From assembly GCA_949299825.1 (NCBI GenBank), contig CASGBP010000058.1:1-14585 (forward strand): a stretch of DNA of 14,585 nucleotides, given 5' to 3'. Positions 1 to 6,760 of the stretch are shown piece after piece. Both the position numbers and the translations under genes were made by a program. The first letter of the stretch is position 1. Every line of letters starts with the position of its first letter. This DNA is from an uncultured Mycoplasmataceae bacterium (GTDB lineage: Bacteria; Bacillota_I; Bacilli_A; Mycoplasmatales; Mycoplasmoidaceae). Under the pieces are notes generated by a model, which had not been told where the DNA came from, made no database searches, and worked only from the letters and a program-made list of their open reading frames with translations.

Positions 1-852
1 AACAAAATTATTATTAATTGTTGGATTTACGTTTTGGTTTGGAATATTCATTTGTTGAGTTAAACCAGTTTGCATACCTTGATTATTCATAGGTTGTTGA
101 GGTTGAACTTGATTATTAACCATTTGATTGTTGTTATTGATTTGGTTTGGAATATTCATTTGTTGAGTTAAGCCAGTAGACATACCAGGATTATTCATAG
201 GTTGTTGTTGAGGTTGAACCTGGTTGTTAAACATTGGTTGATTGTTGTTATTTACTTGGTTTGGAACATTCATTTGTTGAGTTAAATTAGTTGTCATTCC
301 TGGATTATTAAATGGTTGAGCTTGAACCTGATTATTAACCATTGGATCTATCTGATTTGGAACATTCATTTGTTGAGTTAAACCAGTTTGCATACCTTGA
401 TTATTCATAGGTTGTTGAGGTTGAACTTGGTTATTAACCATATTATTATTGTTGTTTTGCATATTAGATGCTACTTGTTGATTCATAGTTCTTTGTGCTA
501 ACAATGTATTATATTCATTTTCAGAATGACATTTTTTTTCAAATTCTTTGATTGTAATAATATTAGTAGCAAAAGCAATAATGTTTAAAAACGCATACAT
601 TCTTAATTTGCCATCATTTACTCCAGGTAATTTAGTTGATAACATTTTAATAGTATTAAAAATATTTAATCCAATTGCTGCAACTAGAAATAAAATCCCA
701 ATTATAACAAAGATTATACCTACTGTTGATTCCTTTTCCATTAGAACAGCACCACAAATAATTCATATCAAAAAAAGTACAGCACAAACTATAGCCATAT
801 ATGAAAAAGTGGTAACTCTTTTAATTATTGATAAAACTTTTGCATATTCCAT
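1..852 (-). CDS. Membrane protein with Q/N/P-rich tandem-repeat tail (3' end outside window)
   Basis: I do not recognise a named family. The visible 284 residues start at an ATG with a TAAGG ribosome-binding site about 8 bases upstream. Residues ~14-38 and ~40-62 are strongly hydrophobic helices, and a weaker one lies at ~81-98. One in-frame TGA encodes Trp. A short charged linker (EFEKKCHSENEY) follows. From about residue 120 to the window edge the protein is almost only Gln, Asn, Pro, Met, Val, Thr and Gly, in four imperfect copies built round GMxTxLTQQMN[V/I]PNQ. The tail has no charged residues apart from one Asp. It could be a surface-exposed or cytoplasmic low-complexity domain; orientation cannot be decided here. 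Repeat number is likely variable because the DNA copies are nearly identical. The frame is open to base 1, so the C-terminus is not seen. Confidence 0.85.
46..111. repeat. 66-bp perfect direct repeat, copy A
   Basis: This stretch is identical to 364-429, 318 bases away (106 codons). The identity is longer than expected from shared protein motif alone. It suggests recent duplication or gene conversion, and recombination between the copies would remove 106 codons in frame. Confidence 0.9.
364..429. repeat. 66-bp perfect direct repeat, copy B
   Basis: Second copy of the 66-bp repeat at 46-111. The two intermediate repeat units between them are more diverged, so the outer copies are more alike than the neighbours are. 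Confidence 0.9.
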
Positions 853-879
853 AACATACCTTACTTACTAACATTGTTA

Positions 880-888
880 ATTATATCA
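880..888 (-). promoter_or_regulatory. Extended -10 promoter of the repeat-protein gene
   Basis: On the minus strand this reads TGATATAAT, an extended -10 (TGnTATAAT), about 28 bases before the ATG at 852. No good -35 is present, as expected for extended -10 promoters. The leader would be about 20 bases and carries the TAAGG ribosome-binding site. Confidence 0.6.
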
Positions 889-915
889 AAAATAACTTAT
901 CAAATTACACTACAC

Positions 916-2184
916 CTAAATTTCATCATTTCTTTTTTCAATTACTACAAAAAATAATCCTTTATTAGTTGTTTTATTGATTGAAATTTTTCATTCTTGA
1001 TTAGATTTTTTTAAATTATTTTTTAAATTAACCTTAAATTCTTCCCTAAATCAATCAGCAATAGTTCCCTCAAAATTTATTTTTGTATTAAAGTATTTAT
1101 CAAAAAAAACTTTAGCATCATAATTACTCAAAACCCGATAAGTAAAATTATTAATTTTAGCCACTTGTAATTGACTATCATCCTCATCATAAATTTTCCC
1201 AACTAAATATTCAATGATGTTTTCAAGTGTTGCTAATCCTACAATTGTGCTTGAATGATTATTTTTTTTAACAATTGCCATATGACATTGATTAACCTGC
1301 ATTATTTGTAACAATTCATCTAAACTGGTATATTGACTAACCTCGATAATTGGTTGAATTATTTCATCTAATTCAAATTTTCCATTTGTTTCATAATATT
1401 TACAAAAAAAGGATTTTGCTGTTACCATACCAATGTATTTATTATTTTTAATGACGGGAAAACGACTATATTTGTTATCAATAAACTTTTTAGCTATGGT
1501 AGTTGTCTTTAAACTAGCATCAATTGACTGAATATATTTTTTATTGGTCATTATGCTAGTTATCTTAGTATCATCAAAACTAATAGCATTTTTAATTAAT
1601 GAAGCTTCACGTGCTCCCAACTCTCCCTCTTGATTAATAACACTAACTAAAGAATGAAGATCAGCTTCAGTTATTTGATTTTGCATTTTTTTATAAACAA
1701 GTAAATTCAATAATCAACTTATAGGCCAAAATAAAAAATAAAAAAATAAACCAATGTAATAAGTGTATCTAAGATATTGAATGTTATATTTTCTTGCAAA
1801 CGATTTAGGGATAAACTCACCAAAGGCTAATAGTAGTAAAGTAGTTATACCAGTTGATAAACCCGTTGCAACTGATTCAACGTTACCAACTCCACTTTTT
1901 AAACAAATATTAGTAAACAATAAGGTTGAAACAACCGAAGAAGCTACTGCCACTAAATTATTCCCTGTTAAAAGAGCAGACATTGTCATTTGGAAATGAT
2001 CAATAAAAAATAAGGAAATTTTATAAGGTATAGATGCTTCCTTTTTATTTTTATAATAAGTTTTTAACTGAAATTTATTAACTGAAGTTACTGCTGCTTC
2101 AAATCCAGAAAAATAAGCAGATAACATTATCAATAGAAATAATATAATTGCCTGCCATATAATGTCAATCGAGTATGAATCCAT
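916..2184 (-). CDS. CNNM/HlyC (TlyC)-type membrane protein with CBS domain pair
   Basis: A 422-residue protein whose frame is joined through TGA (Trp) codons at 1714, 1051 and 991. The N-terminal DUF21/CNNM transmembrane domain (~1-165) has four hydrophobic segments and the family motifs FSGFEAA and AFGEFIPKSFARKY. Two CBS domains follow (roughly residues 205-330), then a C-terminal region of about 70 residues in the position of the CorC/HlyC domain. The architecture is complete and of normal length. Known relatives are linked to magnesium or cobalt homeostasis, probably metal export, although many are annotated as hemolysins; the haemolytic role is doubtful. It is divergent from cinA with only 47 bases between start codons. 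A possible AGGA ribosome-binding site lies 12 bases before the ATG. Family confidence is high, exact substrate unknown. Confidence 0.9.
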
Positions 2185-2214
2185 GAAGTTTATTAATCCT
2201 AAAAATAAGCTTAA

Positions 2215-2222
2215 ATTATAAT
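2215..2222. promoter_or_regulatory. Shared palindromic -10 for the divergent CNNM and cinA genes
   Basis: ATTATAAT is self-complementary, so TATAAT is read at 2217-2222 on the plus strand (towards cinA) and at 2215-2220 on the minus strand (towards the CNNM gene). The plus-strand copy is only 9 bases from the cinA ATG. The minus-strand copy leaves a leader of about 25 bases. A second minus-strand TATAAT lies at 2224-2229. No strong -35 is visible either way. Confidence 0.55.
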
Positions 2223-2231
2223 TATTATAAC

Positions 2232-2705
2232 ATGAATAAAACTAATGAATTAGTATTTAATCTTCTTAAAAAAAACAATTTAACCATTTCTTTTTGTGAA
2301 TCGGCAAGCGCTGGAGCATTAACTTCGCTTTTTTGTGAAATTGAAGGAGTAAGTGAAGTCTTTAAAGGATCACTTATTACTTATAGCAATGAAGCTAAGA
2401 ATAAATTAGCCAAGGTAAGTGAAGAATTAATAAACCTGTATGGAGCAGTGAGTGAAGAAGTGGCTAAATCAATGAGTGAAAATACTAATAAGATACTGAA
2501 TACTGATATTTGTATTTCTATCACAGGTAATGCATCTAATAACGTAATAGAAAACAAACCTGTATGTATGTATTATGTAGGTATAACAATTATTGATAAA
2601 ACATATGTTTATAAAATCCAACAGGATGATAAAGGTAGAAACTACAATCGTTTTAATATTGCTCTAACAGCATTAGAATATCTACTTAAAATACTAGAAA
2701 AATAA
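2232..2705 (+). CDS. cinA: Stand-alone CinA C-terminal domain protein (PncC-like amidohydrolase)
   Basis: A 157-residue protein matching the CinA C-terminal domain along its whole length, without the N-terminal CinA domain. Members of this family (PncC) deamidate nicotinamide mononucleotide in pyridine-nucleotide recycling; in other bacteria cinA is competence-associated. Visible family landmarks are ESASAG (residues 23-28, usual form ESCTGG), FKGSLITYSNEAK (44-56) with conserved Tyr51 and Lys56, and GAVSEEVA (71-78). The glycine-rich TGIAGP segment is degenerate here: TGNAS at 98-102. The likely catalytic Ser, Tyr and Lys are kept, but the altered loop leaves activity uncertain. It is the only clearly plus-strand gene. 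No Shine-Dalgarno is visible, and TATAAT lies 9 bases before the ATG, so the mRNA may be leaderless. Confidence 0.85.
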   Translation: MNKTNELVFNLLKKNNLTISFCESASAGALTSLFCEIEGVSEVFKGSLITYSNEAKNKLAKVSEELINLYGAVSEEVAKSMSENTNKILNTDICISITGNASNNVIENKPVCMYYVGITIIDKTYVYKIQQDDKGRNYNRFNIALTALEYLLKILEK

Positions 2706-2732
2706 AAATCACCCAAACTAAAGGTGATTTTT
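2704..2732. terminator. Bidirectional Rho-independent terminator
   Basis: Stem AAAAATCACC (2704-2713) pairs with GGTGATTTTT (2723-2732) round a 9-base loop. The A/T run on each side gives a U-tract on both strands. It overlaps the cinA stop codon and lies 44 bases beyond the stop of the convergent 209-aa gene, so it can end both transcripts. Confidence 0.85.
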
Positions 2733-2776
2733 ATTCATTCAATTTGTAATTTGGTTTAATTAGTTATGAAATCAAA

Positions 2777-3406
2777 CTATTTAGTTGTTTGTTTAACCTC
2801 AGCATTGATTTGCATTGCTTGATTTCCTTCAATTTCATTATCAAATTCACGATAATCAATGAATTGACCATTAATAGTCGCACGATATGTTCCTACATGT
2901 TTCTTAACTGCAACACAGTAGTCTTGAAGTAACTTTCTCACTTGCATATGATCTTCATCCTTATTTCTACGAATGAATAAATCATGCAATAAATAAGTAT
3001 TATCCTCAAAAGTTTCTCCAGTGTTAAGTAACAGACCGATAAATGAATTTAATTTTCAAGTAGGTTTTAATTCTTGGTGGTAGATATTTTCATTGAATAA
3101 CAACTCAAGTTTATCCTTCATTGTTTCTTCCATTCTTTTTCAATCTAACAATAAGTGACCTTCTTGAATAGAAACTAATCATCTTTCTCTTTCGTTTCAC
3201 ATACCTTCACGTCTCATTGATCATGAAGTTTGAATAATAGTATTTTGTTGTACTAATGAAATGATTCACTTAATTTCTTCATAAGAGATCATTTCACCAG
3301 CAGCTTCTCTACTTAATAAATAAGCATATAATTCTTCATTACTAATTAGAATACTATTTTCATTCTTCTTTGTAAAATAATTTAATTGATTGTCAATAAA
3401 ATTCAT
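2777..3406 (-). CDS. Unrecognised 209-residue soluble protein
   Basis: I do not recognise this family. The frame runs from ATG at 3406 (AAAGG ribosome-binding site 7 bases upstream) to TAA at 2777. It uses TGA for Trp at least five times, including a Trp/Arg/Glu-rich central stretch (SWSMRREGMWNERERW, ~residues 56-71). No signal peptide, membrane helix or metal-binding cysteine pattern is visible. The composition is charged and mostly helical-looking, with an Asn/Gln-rich end finishing in KQTTK. It is monocistronic: its own extended -10 promoter lies upstream and a bidirectional terminator downstream. The complete frame and good translation signals argue that it is a real gene. Function is unknown, and neighbouring topA and cinA give no clear hint. 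Confidence 0.8.
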
Positions 3407-3467
3407 ATATTACCTTTCCAAATTGTGTAATGTAATTCTCTGTTAATGTTGGAGTATTACAAGATTA

Positions 3468-3476
3468 AGTATAGCA
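3468..3476 (-). promoter_or_regulatory. Extended -10 promoter of the 209-aa gene
   Basis: The minus strand reads TGCTATACT, an extended -10 (TGnTATACT) about 61 bases before the ATG. No convincing -35 is seen. The leader would be ~55 bases and includes the AAAGG site. Confidence 0.5.
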
Positions 3477-3509
3477 TATTTATTTTGCTTATTTTTTTGT
3501 TATTTGAAG

Positions 3510-3538
3510 TAGTCTCATATATTAAATATATGAGACTA
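3510..3538. repeat. 12-bp perfect inverted repeat (hairpin or operator) downstream of topA
   Basis: TAGTCTCATATA (3510-3521) pairs with TATATGAGACTA (3527-3538) round a 5-base loop. It lies 103 bases past the topA stop and about 35 bases upstream of the extended -10 of the 209-aa gene. No U-tract follows on the minus strand, so it is not a canonical terminator for topA. It could be a processing or pausing hairpin, or an operator for the downstream gene. Confidence 0.6.
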
Positions 3539-3640
3539 ATTTAAAAATATTTTTTTACTTTTTATTTTTCATCAATCATAATTTTGTGATTTCATTGGAA
3601 CTTTTTATCAAATATTTTAAATAAAATGATTTTAACAACA

Positions 3641-5722
3641 TTAATTAGTGTTTTTTGATGATTCCTTATTAGAATCAGAGGTTTTATCAAGATTTTTTAA
3701 TGATCTAGTATATTTACAGCTAGGAAAACCTGTACAACCAACAAATTGTTCATTTCTTCTTGAATGTCGTTCAATCAAATTTTTCCCACAACTAGGACAT
3801 TTTTCGTCTAAAATAGTTGCTGCTGGTTTTTGTTTTAATGATTCAGTGTATCTACAACCTTCTTTATAACCACTACAACCAATAAATTTTGATCTATCTC
3901 GCCTGTTAGTACGATAAATTAAAGGTCTATTACAATCAGGACAATTTCTTCCCACTTCCTCGTCAGGGACTTTTTGCATACTTTGTTTTGCTTCCCCTAA
4001 ACGATTATCAAAAGTTTTCTTAAAATTCTTTATTCATGCATTTCAATCCTGCTTACCATCTGCAATATTATCTAGTTCTAGTTCCATTGAGGCAGTAAAT
4101 TCTTTTGAAATAAAATCAGAAAATTCTTTTGTTAAATTTTCAATCAATGAAATTCCAATTTTAGTAGGAGTTAATTCCTTACCTGGTTCAACATATCCTC
4201 TTTTTCTAACTACATTAACCATAGTAGCATATGTTGAAGGACGACCTACACCAGATTTTTTTAATTCCTTAACCAATGATCCTTCATTGAATAATGGTTT
4301 AGGCTTTGATTCATGTTCAACAATTTTTGGTTCTTTTAGTGCTGATAACTCATCACCTTCTTTTAAATATGAAAGGTCAATATTTGAGTCAATATTTTTC
4401 TTATCTCAATGAGGAAGTGCATAATAACCCTTGAAATGTAATCGTTTGTATGAAGTATAAAATTTTTGGTCATTATTTACAAAACGAATTATATGTTCTT
4501 TATAAATAGGAACCTTCATGAATGATGAAACTGTTCTTGTTCAAATCAAAGTATAAAGTTTAATTAAATCATTTGCATTTTTTTCATTTACTTTTCCTTC
4601 AAGTAACTTTGGAGCGATATTTATATCAATTGGTCTAATCCCTTCATGTGCTCCTTGTACTAATGGTCCAGTAGTAGCATCTTTTACATTCATTGAAACA
4701 TAATCATCACCAAATTCCTTTTTAATGTAATCTCTTGTTGAAGCAATAAAATCAACATTTAAACGATTAGTATCAGTTCTAGGATAAGAAATAAGCGATG
4801 TCACTTCACCATCAATATTAATCCCATTATATAAATCTTGTGCCACTGCTTGAGTACGATTAGCTGATCAACCTAGTTGGGTATATGCTGCAGTTAATAA
4901 AGTATCTGTTTGAAAAGGTGTATAAGGTTTTGAATAACATAATTGTGGTTCATCAATCTTATATACCTTAAACTTATCACCAAGCATATCTAAACATTTC
5001 TTAGCATCTTCTTCTTTGGCAAAATACATTTCAGTAGAATTTTTAGGTCCAAATGTTTCACATTCAAAAGAAGGAACTCTTAAAAAAATTTCAATCCCAT
5101 TCTTATCTTTACCTTTTAAAAAAGTTTGAATGGTTCATCAATGTTCAGGAACAAAATTTTGAATTTGTAAGTATCTTTCTACTATAAATAACAAAGCAAC
5201 TGATTGAACTCTACCAGCACTAATTGCATTTAGTTTTGCATTAACCAATGAAGACAAGCCATAACCTACTATTCTATCTAAAATTCTTCTTGTTCATTGT
5301 GACTGTACTAAATTTAAATCAATATTACGAGGATTAGATATAGCATTATCAATTGCTTTTTTAGTTATTTCATTAAAAGTTATTCTTTGACATTTTCCCT
5401 GAGATTTCTTATCAAAAAGATCAAACAAATGTCATGAAATCGCTTCACCTTCACGATCAGGGTCAGTTGCTAAATATATTTTTTCTGCATCTCTAGCTGC
5501 ACTTTTAATTTGGCTTATTACTTTTTCAGCATTAGTCTTATTACTCTTTGTTTTTTCATTATATAGCTCTCAAATTGGAATCATTGTGTCACGATTGAAA
5601 CCATAACCTGTTCTTTTTAATTCACGTACATGTCCACCTGAAGCTACTACTTCATAATCATCACCTAGGAATTTTTTAATTGATTTGATTTTGTTATATG
5701 ACTCAACAATCACAAGTTTCAT
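3641..5722 (-). CDS. topA: DNA topoisomerase I (type IA)
   Basis: A 693-residue enzyme that relaxes negative supercoils. The frame is continuous only with TGA as Trp. The N-terminal Toprim domain begins KLVIVESYNKIKSI and carries the metal-binding motif ATDPDREGEA (Asp87 and Asp89). The active-site tyrosine is Tyr313 in ISYPRTDTNRL. SGVGRPSTYATM is the conserved motif near residues 485-500. The C-terminus has two four-cysteine zinc ribbons: Cys594/597/616/623 and Cys642/645/663/669. Length and order are typical of Firmicutes TopA. The start is the ATG at 5722 with a strong AAAAGGTGG ribosome-binding site. It follows the dprA-like gene but is separated from it by a terminator, so it probably has its own promoter. 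Confidence 0.97.
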
Positions 5723-5750
5723 ATGGACCACCTTTTAGTAATTAATATTT

Positions 5751-5756
5751 ATTATA
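5751..5756 (-). promoter_or_regulatory. Possible -10 of topA
   Basis: TATAAT on the minus strand, 28 bases upstream of the topA ATG, with the AAAAGGTGG ribosome-binding site between them. The -35 region is poor. An own promoter is expected because a terminator closes the upstream gene. Confidence 0.4.
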
Positions 5757-5873
5757 TAGATAGAATAAAATCTTTATATGACCTCTGATTCATAATATAT
5801 AAATATATTAATTTTTTTAAAACCCTCTTTAAATAGAATAAAAATCTATCCTATTAAGGATATCAATTTTTAT

Positions 5874-5897
5874 AAAAAAAAGCAACCTAAAGGTTGC
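5874..5897 (-). terminator. Rho-independent terminator of the dprA-like gene
   Basis: On the minus strand GCAACC-TTTA-GGTTGC forms a compact stem (5882-5897) followed directly by eight T (5874-5881). It starts 8 bases after the stop codon at 5905. This is the cleanest one-directional terminator in the window. Confidence 0.9.
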
Positions 5898-5904
5898 ATT
5901 ATAA

Positions 5905-6627
5905 CTAGTTATTATTATTAACAACTGATGAAAAATTTTTAATTATTTTTAGTTCAATATCCTTTCTAATACTTGGATTTTCAACTCTATAATAATGTTG
6001 TTTTCTTTGTTCAATTTCATGAATATTTTTAAAGATTGTATGATCTTTAATACTTGGATTTATCATAATGGAGTAATTGCTAACTCCCAATAATAAACGC
6101 TCGATTGTCTGTTCTTCACTTTTTGAATAATTAGTAATTTCTTGAGGAAACTCACTAATGTAACAAAAAGAATTGAGTTGATTCAAAAAGTCGATTTTAT
6201 CTTCTTTGCCATTATTATTTTCATCAATAATAATTAGACTATAACCATTTTTAGATAAATTAATAATGTTTTCCTTATTATTTTGTAATGTAATAGCTAA
6301 TGCATTTTTCTTATTAATATCCAATTTTAAAATATCATTGAGATCAAAATTACCTCAAATTGAAATAATATTTTCTCAGTTTAGTATTTTTCTATCACCT
6401 ACATAAAAAAGACTCATTGGTGGCATATAGATTTTTTTAAAATTATGAGGATAATCTGAATCAATGATTGCAATATAATTTTTATTACTACTTTTGATAA
6501 TTTTATCTAGAGATAAAGGGTGAACAAATTCTTTTGTTTTAATAGCATTATAAATTTTTTCTCAATTTCCATTGTATTTATAAGTAAAATACATTAAGAT
6601 TTTTTTCATATCACTAATATTTTCCAT
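5905..6627 (-). CDS. dprA: Degenerate DprA/Smf-like protein
   Basis: A 240-residue protein, with TGA (Trp) at 6562, 6376 and 6355, and a strong AAGGAG ribosome-binding site before the ATG at 6627. DprA normally loads RecA on incoming single-stranded DNA. Similarity is seen at both ends of the Rossmann-like domain. Near residues 51-72, DSDYPHNFKKIYMPP followed by LFYVGD resembles the DprA pattern DxDYPxxLxxIxxPPxxLyxxG. CYISEFPQ and TIERLLLGVSNYSIMI match the later SEyPP and NRIIAGLSdavlvvEA segments. The hallmark VGSR is replaced by SIWGN, the GLARGID motif is absent, and the DprA-type C-terminal winged helix is missing. Its place directly upstream of topA on the same strand is the usual Firmicutes dprA-topA order, which strengthens the call. 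Competence function is doubtful. Confidence 0.7.
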
Positions 6628-6658
6628 ACGTCTCCTTTTTTTAGAGTTAATACTCCTA

Positions 6659-6686
6659 TTTATAAGTAGGTATAAAAAATAGTGAA
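6659..6686 (-). promoter_or_regulatory. Possible promoter of the dprA-like gene
   Basis: On the minus strand TTCACT (6681-6686) and TATAAA (6659-6664) are separated by 16 bases, about 32 bases before the ATG. Both hexamers are imperfect matches. The -35 overlaps the possible ftsH terminator hairpin. Confidence 0.3.
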
Positions 6687-6706
6687 GAATGTTCTTTTTT
6701 TACTAT
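6674..6706 (-). terminator. Possible ftsH terminator
   Basis: The minus strand reads ATAGT (6702-6706) and ACTAT (6679-6683), with an inner AGAA/TTCT pairing, followed by six T (6674-6679). The stem is interrupted and AT-rich, so this is a weak call. It lies 55 bases past the ftsH stop, in the only gap before the next gene. Confidence 0.35.
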
Positions 6707-6760
6707 AAATGCTTTTTTTGAGTAATTTTGGTTTTTTTCTAACCTAATATATTAAATTAG

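Larger units (their letters stand above)
28..441 (-). repeat. In-frame tandem repeats coding the Q/N/P-rich tail
   Basis: Four copies of a unit coding GMxTxLTQQMN[V/I]PNQ followed by N/Q/V/P-rich filler. The copies are spaced 108, 114 and 96 bases apart, that is 36, 38 and 32 codons, so every length change keeps the frame. Matching points are the TTGG bases at 39, 147, 261 and 357. The array is still open at the left edge of the window. Confidence 0.9.

Noticed and set aside
548..871. Plus-strand open frame of 107 codons
   Set aside because: It is antisense to the membrane part of the repeat-protein gene, which has a promoter, ribosome-binding site and clear helices. The plus frame has no ribosome-binding site.
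1714..1716. Apparent stop codon splitting the CNNM gene into two
   Set aside because: It is TGA, read as Trp in code 4. The frame continues directly into the fourth membrane helix and CBS domains, so the gene is intact and not a pseudogene.
3407..3640. Search for an RNA gene in the topA downstream gap
   Set aside because: Apart from the inverted repeat and the extended -10 promoter, the sequence is plain AT-rich and no tRNA-like cloverleaf or known RNA was seen.
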